NCBI GenBank assembly: GCA_015501595.1
Contig: JADNRX010000087.1
Span: 62,001-126,000 of the forward strand
Direction: 5' to 3'
Source of the DNA: Hymenopellis radicata
Taxonomy: Eukaryota; Basidiomycota; Agaricomycetes; Agaricales; Physalacriaceae
Length of the DNA stretch: 64,000 bases
The translations under genes were made by a program, and so were the position numbers. The notes under the pieces are model-generated. The model was not told the origin of the DNA. It saw only the letters and a list, made by a program, of their open reading frames with translations, and made no database searches. Position 1 is the stretch's first letter. The number at the start of each line of letters is the position of its first letter. Positions 21,787-33,955 of this stretch are shown piece by piece.

Positions 21787-23313
21787 CTAAGGTGACGGAG
21801 AAAGCGCAACGACAGAGGGTGTACCCTCACTGGTAACGTCACTGTCGTCGCCCCGGCTTGAGCGATAGCGTAGATGGGTGGGTACTCGTCGATACGGGTC
21901 AAATACGTGGCGGCGACGAACTGGTCGTGTTCCAAGTTCAATATGTGCTCGTGGTAGAGGCGTGTCATCTTCGGTCTCGTACGAGCCCACACGCGCTGTT
22001 AGGGGAATCACATTGTCATAGTATGAGGAGGGGAAGGGGAAGGCATGGACCGAGAGGTCATTGGTCTCATTGGTCAGGCCATGGAGTAAAGGCTTGTGAG
22101 ACTGGCCGCTTTGAAAGCGTCTATGCTTGACCCACTTCGATCTTGTCCGAGCGTCAAGCGATATATCAAGAAGGATAGGTCGCTCGGGGGTGGGAATATA
22201 TGCCAGTATACGAAACTGTTCGTTCCAACGAATTGGCATGAATGTGGAGAAGAATATATCCTCCAGTGTGGAAAGAAAGTCATCTAGGCAGCTCCAATGT
22301 AATTGTCGCGCTTCTTCTAAAAAGGCGCCACCTTCGCGTCCGGAATACAGACGCATACGAGACGCGCACAGGTAGCCGAACCGTACTTTTCCGTCAGAGA
22401 TGTATATGGAGCCAGCGCAGAGCTCGATCTTGAAAAATATGTTTTCGCGTTCAAGCTGCTGGAAAGCGTCATAAAGCTAGGGCACACAATCAGGTACTGG
22501 CCGGGGACACGTTCGTAGGCAGAAAGTTACAAGCTTACCAAGGCTCGGTCCGCATACGTAGCCAGTCCAGTGTGGACCTCGGTAGCTACACCAATAACAG
22601 AGCCATCCTTGACCAGATGGCCTACAACAGGTGAACACAGATCCAGACCGCATGCATTTAAGGCCTGAAGCAGATCCGTGTAGCGCTGAATCGCGACTCG
22701 AATTCCAGTTCCGCATGCCACAAAGAATTCTACGTAAATCTGAATGAACGAACCGGCGACGTGACTGAATTGGCATACCAATCTCACGACCACGCCACAA
22801 TCCTTGGCGTACCTCTATCTGCGGGTCTGCGCACCAACGCGTCGTTCTGACTTCTCTTATGTCTATTAACGGTGCCCACGGTCGACATTGGATGGTATAG
22901 AAGTCCACCTGCGACGTCTTTGGAACGAGAGCAAAGCCGCCGTGGGGCTGCGGGGCCAGTACAGCACTATTTATACGCATGAAGTCGATGGTATGAATGA
23001 GGGTTTCCTGTGAAATTCAAGTTGAGTTGCTGTTCACATACTTCATTCGTAAAGCAGTACTTACAACGATATCTTGATGCAGCTTAATCAACTCTCTATC
23101 ATGCTTGATATGCATTGCAGCATTGGCAGGATCTTTATTTCCTCGAGACTCGGGAACAGGAGGGGCATCGATTTCGAGGACGTGATCAAATTGGGCGAAG
23201 GTCAATCGCAAGTAAGTCGGGGACCACAGGCTACCTAGAAGCTAGTCAGCTTTTCCCAACTCCGTGTTCCGAGGCCTACCTAGGCAACCGATGGCATGAT
23301 CAGGAATGGACAT
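21787..23313 (-). CDS. Unnamed lineage-specific protein, paralogue A1 (5 exons, 437 aa)
   Basis: Exons 23313-23280, 23234-23065, 23007-22779, 22729-22539 and 22476-21787, all with GT-AG junctions, sum to 1314 nt. The start MSIPDHAIGCL matches MTIPEHAIAFL of A2, which fixes the first exon. Conserved blocks, in order: ELIKLHQDI, ETLIHTIDF, WAPLIDIREVRTTRW, RQGLWRGREI, GHLVKDGSVIG, LYDAFQQLE, FRILAYIPTPERP, and a C-terminal VFDPYRRVPTHLRYRSS. No signal peptide or membrane segment. I do not recognise the family. The two intact copies differ enough to be old duplicates, and exon phases agree, which argues for real genes under constraint. Confidence 0.78.
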
Positions 23314-23450
23314 AGATGACGGTTTGTGGGGATGCGTGGGGACGAGGGTAAATTATTCCCAGAAAGAGATAGTCCCCTACCCTGCGCCCGGCTGCGTCCG
23401 AGGTGATCCAAGTTTACTTCGTTACCGTATTAAGCCAAACCTCTCGCCAT

Positions 23451-24187
23451 GATAGACGCGCGACGCGCATCGATAACAACAGCATCGCGTAACTACAGCG
23501 AGCCCTCGGCGCCTCTCGTTTTCCAGCTCACCACCTTCAGTCGCGATACTGCAGATGTTCAACCTAGCGTTCCTCGCAGATCTACTCTTATTTATAGTCT
23601 GTGGTAGGTCCATCTTCCTAGTATGTTCTTCGCCTGTTCATGTGTAATCTTCAGGTCCTACGCTGTGCTCGATGTGGAACCAACACATATCATAAAGTTC
23701 CTTGCGGTCTACCTCGCTGTCCTCTCTCCAATTCTCCATCCCAACTACCTGCTCAGACTGTGTCTTCGTGTCAAAGCTGCAAATAAGGACGCAATCCCAG
23801 GATGTTGGTATGTTTGCCCTGATATTATATTGTATTGACGGTCTCTTAGCTTCGATGTCTTGTCGCGTATTTGCACAACAGCTATTGCGTAAACACTGGG
23901 GTCCTGTATACGTCGCTGGCCGTCCTATTCTCCAACCGCTTCTGGTTATCTACTGCCGCAAACTTCTGCTACTGCTCTTGACTCGTTACTGCTGCTGGTC
24001 CTGCTGGAGCTGCCCTAATTCCCCTGGACTCGCTGACCACAGTGTATGTCGGTCACTATTCTTTTTGCTTCTAGTTTTGATTGTCATTCCCCACATAGGA
24101 CTGTCTGTTTCTCTTCCTATAACATGGCCTCTACTTGGCTTCCTCTTGACGATTCCCTCACTGGCTGATATTTTATCGGAGCTCTAG
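23451..24187 (+). CDS. Candidate multi-pass membrane protein (unresolved exons)
   Basis: From ATG 23451 a frame runs to about 23601. A canonical intron (donor gtaggt, acceptor cttcag near 23654) then leads to HIIKFLAVYLAVLSPILHP (about 23690-23750) and further hydrophobic stretches up to 24187. A possible second intron starts gtatgt near 23808. Several hydrophobic segments would make a membrane protein. No family recognised, exon choices are not confirmed, and it runs opposite to its neighbours. A decayed gene is equally possible. Confidence 0.33.
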
Positions 24188-24513
24188 GACATTGAGCTTG
24201 AACTTATCATGTATCGATAGCATTTCACATCCCATCGCTGGACCTTTCGTATTGTCTCGCAACTAATATACATACTATATCACACACTAATGTTCAATTA
24301 CGCCCATTATACTATTATACACTTGTCCCAAACGCCACCAGGAACACTGATTGCAGATACAATTTGGCCGGAGTACTCGGGGGAAGACCCCTAGTACACC
24401 ACTGAAATCGTACCTACCTACGATGAAAGAAAGTATGTATAGCAAGGAATAGAGCAAGACGAGGCATCCTGTTACAGATGGGGCGCGTCCGATCAAAACG
24501 AAGGCGGGGAGTG

Positions 24514-26001
24514 TCAAGGCGACGCAAGAGAGGATACGCTATCTGCAGTAAGATCACTCTCGTCACCCCAGACCGAGCGATAACGTAGTTGGGTGGGAAG
24601 CCTTGGAATCGGATCGTACACCTGTCTCTGACGAACGCGTCGTATTGCGAGACTCGCACGGGTTCCAGGCAGTGGAATGTTATCATCGCTTTCGTAACTG
24701 ATTTCGGGCAGGATGTCATTATCCTCTTCTGACGCAGCCACGAGGTTCTCATTACGATGGCGCTGCCGGTTCCGCCTAAACTTGACCCATCTAGGCCCTC
24801 GGCGGACTGTGAGTGAAAATTCCAGTAATCGGGGACGCTCAGGAGAAGGAATGTACGCGAGTAAGCGTACATTCTTCACCCATCTGTAGTCGTCTCCACT
24901 AAGGAGCGTGAAGTTTGGCCTTCCTTCAACGTGGGAGAGCACGCGATTAAGAACGTCCCAATGCACTCTACTTGCTTCTTCAAATGCACTAGAATGCCGG
25001 TGAGGAAGATATACCTTGAGGCTTGCGATCGCATCCCCCTGCAATCGTATCTTGCCATCGGCTACCATGAAGCAACTCTCCGATATCCACCCATCAGGGT
25101 CATCGAAGAATATGCTTTGACCTTCTAGCTGTTGGAAGGCATCGTACATCTAGAATCAAAGTGTTCAGCAACCGAGCAAAATTAGGCGCGGGCATTAATG
25201 ACTGACCAATGCCCGATGAGTTTCCTCCACGTAGTCACCATTATTCCACTCCGATAGAAGGCCTATAATCCTTCCATCTTGTACGATATGCCCTAAGACG
25301 GGAAAGAAGAGGTCTAGATCGTGTTCTGAAAGTATGCAGAGGCCGTTCGTCATCTTTTCGACCATCCTCCAGGACGAAGGACCGCCAGATGCAAGCAACA
25401 TCTCTGTGTGAACCGATAAGACTACTGAAGAAGTATGGTTTCACTCGCGTACCAACTTCGCGGCCGCGCCACAGTCCGCGGCGAGCCTGGCTTCGACGCC
25501 AGTGCGTTGTTCTAATCTCGTTAATGTCTACCAAAGGTGCCCAGACGTGGCATTGGCGCACGGCGAGATATTCCGGTTCGATCTCTTTAGGAAGGAGAGT
25601 GAAGCTGCCGTTCGTAAGAGGCGCGAGCATCGCTCCAGACATGTTTTGAAAGTCGATAGTGTGAATGAGGGTTTCCTAATAGACTGCTCAGGGATCATGC
25701 AATGCGGAGCATCCGAAATCAACCGACCAAAAGCTCTAGATAAAGTTTGGTAAACTCGGCCGTGTTTCTGTCAAACACCATAGTGCAATCGGGGTCGGGA
25801 TCAGAGGGGCGCGTCAGACTTCCTGGCCAACTAGGACCGTTGATTCTGACGACATGGCCATCTTGAACCAAAGTGTATTCAACGAATGAAGGTGTCGGTA
25901 AAATCTCTGAGGAGATAGGCACAGAGGTGAGCACTGAGATAGCAGATGATCAACTCCAGATACCAACCAAGAAAGGCTATGGCGTGTTCTGGTATCGTCA
26001 T
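24514..26001 (-). CDS. Unnamed lineage-specific protein, paralogue A2 (5 exons, 422 aa)
   Basis: Exons 26001-25968, 25906-25728, 25675-25453, 25403-25207 and 25149-24514 sum to 1269 nt. Junction positions match paralogue A1. The conserved blocks are MTIPEHAIAFL, ETLIHTIDF, WAPLVDINEIRTTHW, RRGLWRGREV, GHIVQDGRIIG, YDAFQQLE, LLAYIPSPERP and LPTQLRYRSVWGDESDL. The second exon has diverged most, and the donor of intron 2 is the weaker GTCGGT. The C-terminal part is acidic with charged linkers. Function unknown. It lies in the same orientation as A1, with the candidate membrane gene on the opposite strand between them. Confidence 0.77.
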
Positions 26002-26817
26002 ACTTTGTGGGTCCAGGAGAGATGCGGGTCACAGCCGATATGTCACCGTCACACTATGTTGATCCAGTCTGAACTCAGCCACGATGTCCGTCGAGCCTGG
26101 AAATACACCTTGTCGGCTAGCTCACTATTTCATCATGATCTGCTGGCGCCAATTTACGACCAACAGCCTCTGTTCCGTATTCCATCGATGGGCGATTCGC
26201 TGTTCACGACGCGCGTTACAAGGATCTTCGTCGTAGCACGCTTTTTTCCACTTTGCGAATGCGCTGTCTATGTTTCTTTCGAAACAGGCGACTCCATACA
26301 TGCTATAGATACAAATGTGAGTGTGCCATGTTGTTGATATCCGTTTCGCATGTATGTGCGCTATGCTTTCCTATCGCTGCGCGGTTTGCAGAAGCGAGAG
26401 AAAGATGCTGAACGCCTGCTACAGTCCTCATTGCCTCCTCCGTAAGGGGATCGGTGGGCCGCCTCTTCAGGTTGTCCACGTCGCGTCTTGCGCATCCTGT
26501 AGACGATAACACTCCATGAGGCCACTGCCTTGAACGTCTTCGACGTGTTTGTGCTCATGCCGCTGAGCCTCGGTGCACATCTCTGGCTTGCTTCGTTTCT
26601 TTCGACCTCGAGCTTCTGCCTTACTGCCTGGTACTCGCTCATCGACTCCGTCTGCGCGCAGCTTGTGTGTTCAGGAATCAGGACTTCCTCTTATCCCAGA
26701 CTACTGCTAATTTGTGAGTCCAAGAGAACATTTGTTTCTGCGACAGCTCTGACTCTAGCCGTTCAGATACATCACTTATGACTTAACGACCCTCTTCTTT
26801 TTCCTGGACATCATAGC
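26002..26817. other. Weak minus-strand coding traces
   Basis: Minus-strand frames at 26361-26642 (MSEYQAVRQKLEVERNEASQ) and 26303-26512 (LKRRPTDPLTEEAMRTVAG) read like pieces of a helical protein joined by an intron near 26500, but no start, stop or family can be settled. Nothing else is visible. Confidence 0.35.
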
Positions 26818-27748
26818 CTAGACACTAATATTCTTCGCTTTGGCTACCGTATTGCTGCATAATCTACTTGCCTCTGATATTTGATAATACACTCCTTCGC
26901 TCGCTGAAACTAGAGTACTTAATGTCCCCCGACATGTTCGGTCCCTTGCAGAAGACGCGACAAGTCCAAGTACGCCGATCATTAGGAGGACAGCTACTCC
27001 GTCGCCCTTGCTAGACGGACAATGGACAAGGCGGTCAAGTAAGACATCGCCTCGTGTCGTAGTTTCCACCTCAGCGGGATTCAAAGCGGGCAAAATCGAT
27101 CCTCGGCGCTTCCTGTAAACTCAAAAAACAGATCATACAGCCTACCGGTATTTGACAGATACAGCAATGCAATCAAAGCGGATGACGACTAGAGCTGCCA
27201 GTGACGCCATAACGCTACTAGTATTGCTCATGACGGGTATACTTACACAACACAAACTTAGATCTGCTGCTGTGTCTCCGAGAACAACGACTGATCGATA
27301 GCCTGATCTTGCTGGCGTTGTCTGTATCATATACCGTCTAGTAGGCATGGGATCCTGGCCACACATTACGACAGATCTGACTCACTTGGGCGAAAGCGGA
27401 GTCTACCTTTGGCAGTGTCTTGCCAGAAACCGGAACGACTACAAGTCCGAGCCGAGTCGATGATTTCCAGTAAGGACAGAGGGCGATCCTACGACATGAC
27501 GATCAGGCAATCTCATCTCGATAGGGAAAACAATCAAGGGGGGAATGGACACAGCGTTAGTTGGGTGATAGACACGCGACCTTGAGCGCGCATCAAGCCC
27601 TGATGAAAGGCTTGAGCCATTTCTGCTTGAAAAAATATGTGTACTGAAGCTGTTGAGATGACCCATCTGGATCCTCAATAGTTATCGATGAGGGAGAAAG
27701 GATAAGGCTGTAGAGTAGTAACACAAAAAGATGTTTTCCTAGAACCAT
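26818..27748 (-). CDS. Candidate secreted or single-pass membrane protein, multi-exon
   Basis: ATG 27748 opens with MVLGKHLFVLLLYSLILSPS, a good signal-peptide pattern. Downstream pieces joined by plausible introns are KSSTRLGLVVVPVSGKTLPK (about 27450), DPMPTRRYMIQTTPARSGYR (about 27350, ending before a gtaagt donor) and a last exon with RRGSILPALNPAEVETTTRG and a hydrophobic VAVLLMIGVLGLVASSA (about 27000), ending at 26818. A type I membrane protein would fit. No family recognised; the first intron is unresolved. Confidence 0.42.
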
Positions 27749-27919
27749 ATGCGCGAAGAACTGGAAAAACTTAAAAGTAAATCATATGCGCCGTGACATC
27801 GTAAAACAGCCTTCATAGCCGGCGGTGTCAATAGGACTCATGGTATCCCGCCAGCGACCAGCAAGGCATCCATCTGCATTCCCGATTAGATAACCACGAT
27901 ACAACCACTTTCCGCGGTC

Positions 27920-29659
27920 ACCATCGACCTAACGTTGATCTCAGCCAAACACGATCGAACTCGACGAGGACACGTACATAATCCTTCGACAGGCTAATGA
28001 AACCGTCGCATGGGCGTATACGGCCCACTAGACTAAATTGGCCCCAAGCCGAGTGTCCCTGAGATAATAATTAAACAATGCAAGCGTCCGGAAGCTAATC
28101 GAAGAAAGCAGACCTCGCCGGTAAGAATGATGTCACGAACGGCCTGATTGTCATCTTGCAGAGAAGTGGCTCGCTTGTAGAACAAGGGATTAGCTCCAGG
28201 TTCTTGAACTTCTACGCCGGTCGCGTTTTCCGTTACGCGCGTGCCTGTGGCAAAGTATGATCGCAACGGATCTCCCGCAGACAAGGGTGCACGGTCTTCA
28301 TCATCGTTTCCAGACGTCGGTGAATCGAGGAGCAAATGATGTTCCCGGAGCTTCCAAGTCTGGCGGTGCTTAACCACCATGCTCTTCGTCAAAATAGTCG
28401 GCGCGGCACCTCCGAGCAGTTCCGCATATGCACCAAATTCCGTATACTGCATCATAATTGTTGAAGACGAATGGGGATGAGTACAAGTTCACTCACCGTG
28501 AAGGTGCCTTCCCAAACTCCCTTAATGCTGCAACGAGCCAAATGTTAGAACAGTGAAGGCTATAGGAAAAGAGGTCTTCTACCTTCCCGGTGTGAACGCT
28601 GAAGTGAGCGTCTTCTTCAAGAGGCCACGTCCGAGATTGACGCAGCGATGCCATTCGCAGTCCCATTTCGCCGAGCTAGATGATTTGTAGAGCTTCTCTC
28701 CCCAGTTTCGTTGTGGCCTTGGGTCAGATGCTGTTGTCGACATCTCTACCCGATCGATTAAGCTAAGGAACGATAGAATTGCGGGAGAAGCCATGGACGG
28801 AGAACTGAGATGATATGCCTCTGAGTAATGATTGACTATCTCAGGCGATGCAGGTCTAGACGACGGGAAGAACTCCGTCCATGAAGGAGCGGCAAGTTGG
28901 TACTGTGACACGAACTTTATAAACAAGAGACCGAATAGAGAGAAAGTACTTACTACATGCGCACCGAGAGCGTATATTTTCAGAACATGCGTCATCGTCC
29001 GGTTCTGGTTATACTTGTGGTCTCCTAAGAGGCAATCCAATAATCATCATAAACGGATCAAACCACGCCACACAGTACATACCAGGTTTGAACAAAAACC
29101 AGAACAGCCACATAGCGAGTGCATGTTCCTCATTTTGATCTGGCCAACGGTCTGCTTTGAGCGCCGATGTCGCGAGAGACGACCCTTGCTCTCTGAACCA
29201 GTATTCATTCAACCAATCGTCGATCCCGTACGCCCGCAGATGTAGTTCGTTTTTGCCCTCGTTCTCCAGCATGAGCAGGTACGCCCCAAACAGCGTTTCT
29301 CGTAAACGCGTTCTGTCCTCTGGTTTCCGGGGATCACACTGCTCCAAAGACGACTCGGTGCGTGCCCGTATGCGTTTCAATAGAATGAGCCTCCTTTGCA
29401 ATTCTTCTGTCAAGACAGATTGAGTGAGCTTGTCCACGCCAAGTCTGCGCGTGGCTACCCCGGTGTCAAATTTGAACGTAAAGATGTTCGCATAGAGATT
29501 TAGATTTTTGGTAATGGACAGCCCAGAATAAAAGTGCTGACTCGTAGACACGAGTGAGATTAGATCGATAGGCGGCCCCACGATGGTGTCTGTAGCCACA
29601 AGGTAGGCAACATGCTCAACAATTTCCTGGGGTACGCTGGCCAGCGTCGAGGAGAGCAT
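27920..29659 (-). CDS. F-box-like protein with GRVR-WDGLI-type C-terminus, copy B1
   Basis: Exon 1 from ATG 29659 begins LASVPQEIVEHVAYLVATDT, an F-box-like helix pair, followed by PIDLISLVSTSQHFYSGLS and NLNLYANIFTFKFDT. Later exons carry WDCEWHRCVNLG (about 28660), AYAELLGGAAPTILT (about 28430), and RDIILTGE joined by an intron (about 28050-28110) to HSAWGQFSLVGRIRPCDGFI. The stop is at 27920-27922. This order (F-box-like start, AYAELLGG block, then a [W]G.F...GR[VI]R..DG[LF]I tail) belongs to an abundant mushroom family of unknown substrate, probably SCF ubiquitin-ligase adaptors by analogy. Typical W of WDGLI is C here. Introns in the middle (29090-28900) are unresolved. Same family as 33956-35910. 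Confidence 0.65.
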
Positions 29660-31980
29660 GATAAGCAGTGGAATGCTGATGGTAGTGGACAGGGTAATCG
29701 GACCGGCCTATCCGGTCTTCTAACCGGGGATTAACCGGCAAATCAGGACAGCCGTGCCGCACACCCGAGAAAGTTCACCCGCGAACATTTGGGAACATGT
29801 TGAACGTCCGCGTCAAGCTTCGGCCTCCAGGACTTGGATGGCCAAGGATAATATGATAACGCGCGGTATTAATGAATGCCACAATGTTAACTCGGTAAAT
29901 CATCATCAGACAGCCAGCTTGGACAAGAATGCCATGATTTTCGTGGGATCGGGAGTACACCAAGACATTAAACTTACCGCTGTAGTTTCTCGGTACGTAC
30001 ACGGTGAAATGCAATGTACGAGGCCGACATCCGAGGCAGGTGAGGCTGAAGAATGACGAGCACGAGGGCGTGTGTGAGAAGTGAGCCATTCAAGGAATCA
30101 TTACGGTGTTATCTCGTCCCCGTATCTTTCAGAACGCTCGGAAATGACGCCCGCGCGTGCAGACTAGTTTCAGGTTAGTGTGCAAATGGCAAAGAATTTG
30201 GTTAAAGCAAATGGAAACTGTCAATATGATGAACCGTGTAATCCACTTCGGCCAACACTTTGTGATCGCCTCCACGAAAGCCCACAACGCCATACGCTGC
30301 TTTGCGGGGCTGGTCGCATACTGCTTCCGTTGGATCCGTTTCGTATTGCTGGTCGTGAATGGTCTCATTGAATTCATCAACCGCGAATAAGTGCAATTAT
30401 CCTAGTCCCGGTCGTGGAGCCAGAGTTGGGGCTCCGAGATAGGTCATAAATGCATTTGGGAGTGGACAAGCCATTTCGCGCGTCGACAGGTTGTCCTTCG
30501 TCATAATCGTCATCTCGTACATCTCGGTGATATCATCCCTAGAGAGTGGGCGCGCGCGCTACGCGTCAATCGTCCGGGGAAATCGCGAATCCTGATATAG
30601 GAACATTGTTTGAGTTCCAGGAGAATATGGTGCTCTAGAGCGCGGACTTCTGTCCCGAAAATTGTATAGACATACATTAGGCGTCACTCAGCTCTTGATG
30701 TCGGAATGCTTCCGAAAAGGACCAGGCGAGGCAAGTGCAGGCGCAAGAGACCAAGAATATCCTGACAGCTCGACTGCATTGAAGCTAAGAGTTGAAACGG
30801 TGACCCGAGTGAACACAAGCGAGCGGGGAGACGAGCGCCAGAGCGATTCTTATTTTCTGGTCGGGTAGTACCACAGGCACAATTTAGGGAAACATTTTCA
30901 GATGATCAAACTTGGCGTCCAACTGTCGGAAAGGACAGACGCGTCGCCAGCACAGGGCGTGGTCACTAGTAAGAGGTATATTCGCTAGAGGTCTGGATTT
31001 ATTCGGGTCTTTGAAGGAATGTCACCCAAGTCGACATCCTCGCCACCCTGCCCAGGTTTCGTACGAAATGATCTAATGGCTCTTCCAGATCTTTCTAACC
31101 ATATGGAATTAGAACTGTATACCTCAGCGTCCATAAAAAGAACCTACGCATGCGAAAGGAGTCCCACATTGACCAGCAGGTTTCCTTCGAAGACGTGTAC
31201 AGGTCAGTGAACGAATAATCAGTGATATGATGCATTTGCGACTTGATACGAGCCCAAAAGATGGGACTATATCACTGGACCACAGTCGCGTGTGTTCTGA
31301 TAAGAATAACTTAAAAGAGTCGGAGAACGAAGAGTACGGAGGCATGACAACAAATGAGACTGGTGAAGAGATAGGTTCAGTATAGCCCCAGACTCGTATC
31401 CAGACACGAGACTGCATGACCTAGTTGATGTCGTGAACGTGTTCGCATGGGCACGAAGTTCTGGACGTTTTGGACCAATTTCCGTAGGTAAATCGCTGAT
31501 ACGCGAAGCAAGAAAAGACTGGACGGACCCGCACACTGGCCGTAGGTTGGATCAGGTCGCGCACCTTGAGCTGGGAAGGCCGTCTGTCTCGGAGGCGGGA
31601 TTAGTGCGTGTGAGCATGGTGGGCATGGAGTCCAACGGCTGCGTCGCGTTACAGTTTCATTGAGTTTGGTAGGGCACGGGACGGAGATTAAAGCAGCTGC
31701 CAGGCCGAGGAATACGAGAACACCATGGGGGGAGATTTCGGGGCCCCATATGGTCAACAGCAAGAGATATCGAGAAAATGAAGACAGGTTAAACACGTTG
31801 CCGTCGAAGAGGACAAGAAAGGTTGCTATTTCGCATTCGCATCAGAGAAAGGGACTTTTGTACATTTTACGCCGAAGACGGACGCGTCTAGGGTTTACAA
31901 AGTGGGTCGCGGCCGAAAGAGAAATCTAGGAGGTGGATGAGGTCAAAGTGTGCGGAGGGGAGTCGAACGCGGCGCGATAG
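29660..31980. other. Mostly unassigned; one hydrophobic minus-strand frame
   Basis: A minus-strand frame at 31377-31796 (and open further upstream) contains FSRYLLLLTIW and GVLVFLGLAAALISV, two membrane-like stretches, so a decayed or intron-split membrane protein gene may lie at about 31130-31850. The frames at 30129-30396 overlap on both strands, and none stands out. No repeat or RNA gene seen. Confidence 0.35.
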
Positions 31981-31998
31981 CACGTGCTATGGCACGTG
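31981..31998. promoter_or_regulatory. Paired CACGTG boxes upstream of eEF1B
   Basis: Two CACGTG hexamers at 31981-31986 and 31993-31998 lie 62-79 bases before the eEF1B start codon, followed by a T tract. CACGTG is the core site of bHLH factors (Cbf1/Pho4 type in yeasts). Binding here is inferred. Confidence 0.5.
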
Positions 31999-32059
31999 GG
32001 CAGATAATTTTTTTTTCATCTGATAGCAGCATTATTCCATCTTGCTCTCATCCGCCATC

Positions 32060-33147
32060 ATGCCCGTCGATCTCAGCAAGCTCGAGCAGCACCTTGCCTC
32101 CCGTTCGTATGTTGAGGGGTGCGTATATCTTTAATATCGATTTATTTATTTTTTCATGATGAGCTATCGCTATGGTCCGTGTTTCCAAGAGGCGACTAGA
32201 CATCGCTGCTTCCAGCTGCCGACAACTTTTTGCCTAGCATTCTGACTTTAATTTTCGTTAATTTGGATTTAAGCTGAAACTATGGCTATTCGACAGATAC
32301 ACGCCGTCCCAGGCCGATGTTCTTGTCTTTAATGCCATCAAGGCCGGCGAAATTTACCCCAATGTTGCCCGCTGGTACAACCACATCCAGTCCTTCTCCG
32401 CGGAGCTGGATACTCTCCCCGGCTCCAGCACAGCCGGAGAAACATTTTTGAGCTCGGGTGGTGGTGCTGCCCCTGCGGCCAAGGCTGCCGATGACGATGA
32501 TGATGAGGTCGATCTTTTCGGCGACGACGACGAAGAGGATGACGCAGAGGCTGAACGTGTCAAGGCGGAGCGTGTCGCCGCTTACAACGCCAAAAAGGCT
32601 AACAAGCCCAAGACTATCGCAAAGGTCGGTACTCGCCTTGTTATCGATGGTTTCATCGCCGATCTTTTCCTAGTCCGTCGTCACGATGGACATCAAGCCT
32701 TGGGATGATGAGACCGATATGAAGGCTCTCGAGGAAGCCGTCCGCTCCATTGAGCAGCCTGGCCTCGTCTGGGGAGCCAGCAAGCTCGTCGCGATCGGTT
32801 ATGGTATCTACTCCCTACTTCTACGGCCGCATTCGTACTGAAAACGCGTGTCTAGGTATCAAGAAACTCCAGGTCTGTACTCTGATGTCACCCATTTTAA
32901 CACATACTTAGTCTTTTGGGCGCGTTATAGATCACTCTCGTCGTCGGTGAGCCTCATTTATCTCTCTTTTAGCTCTATGACGCGCTAAACCTGATACAGA
33001 GGATGAATTGGTCTCGACGGACGAACTTCAGGAGAAGATTGCTGAATTTGAGGATTACGTCCAGAGTACTGACATTGCTGCCATGCAAAGTAAGTCTCTC
33101 TGCAGCTTCCTTGCCATCATCTACTTACTCAGTTGCCAGAGTTGTAA
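32060..33147 (+). CDS. EFB1: Translation elongation factor 1-beta (eEF1B alpha subunit)
   Basis: Nucleotide-exchange factor of the eEF1 complex; it recharges eEF1A with GTP in the cytosol. Exons: 32060-32118, 32297-32624, 32674-32803, 32856-32872, 32931-32946, 33000-33089, 33140-33147, summing to 648 nt (215 aa, normal length). The N-terminal GST-like part starts [20 protein letters not shown] and includes [14 protein letters not shown]. The acidic linker [18 protein letters not shown] is the hallmark of the family. The catalytic domain runs from [15 protein letters not shown] through [19 protein letters not shown] to a C-terminus AAMQKL. Two exons are only 17 and 16 nt. The first intron (178 nt) is the longest, as is common in highly expressed fungal genes. 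The gene is intact. Confidence 0.93.
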
Positions 33148-33906
33148 CATGTGAGAAAAAGAACTGTACCGCTGTACATTTGTGTTTTTAGGAAAATGCC
33201 ATCTGTTGTTGAACATATACAAGCACCGTGCGTGGATTAGCGTCAAGGTACCGACGTCAACGCGTCGAACCCTTCGTTCCTCTTCCCGATACGATCGAAT
33301 CGTTCGGTGAACCAGCTAACAGACTAGTTAAAAATGCCGGCGAAGATATGGTCTTAATTTGGCCCTGTCGGAAATGAGTTCGGTTTGTCAAGATCTGGCG
33401 AGACCCTTACTTTACTTATATCGAGATCATTGTTCTTCAGGGCAACAGAATCCTAACCAAATCCCCCATGATCGATTTGTTGAGACTGGGCACGTTATAA
33501 CGTTATGGTGCACAGCTGAAACGGGACTTCTTTGAACACCCCAGGTCCAGTTCCCTTATCTCCGGAAACGGTGGCGCTAAGAAATTTCCAGTCCAGATAA
33601 TTACCGTTCCCGTCCTGACGACATCGTAACTTGTAAGGGCATTGATTTACATGTTGTTCCGGTCATTCTGAATGGCATGTCTAGAAATAACATTAAAGGC
33701 GATGGAAATGGCGCGTCCGAGGAAAGACGTTACTTCCGAATCTTTGGCTTTGGCTTCAGTATCTGCCCCAGGCACGCCAAACAACCTTCGAGGACCAGCA
33801 AGTCGGCGACTCATCGCGTTTGATAGCTGCGAAACAGCAGCACGCGTATGATTTATTCGATAACTCGAGCTCATAATTCCCGTTTTCGGTACACACCCTC
33901 CAGGAC
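33148..33906. other. Intergenic, no recognised gene
   Basis: About 750 bases between eEF1B and the next plus-strand gene. Only short overlapping frames; no repeats or domains seen. Confidence 0.5.
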
Positions 33907-33913
33907 TATAAAT
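33907..33913 (+). promoter_or_regulatory. TATA-like box of F-box-like gene B2
   Basis: The bases tataaat lie 43-49 bases upstream of the chosen ATG at 33956, in good context for a fungal TATA element. Confidence 0.45.
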
Positions 33914-33955
33914 GAAGGCGTTTCGCTCGACCGTCCATCCCCAACCCCCACCAGA

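Noticed and set aside
21787..29659. Secondary-metabolite gene cluster
   Set aside because: The genes are close together, but none encodes a synthase, P450, transporter or transcription factor that I can recognise.
30129..30396. Four overlapping frames on both strands
   Set aside because: All are similarly long and none shows protein-like features; probably chance openness.
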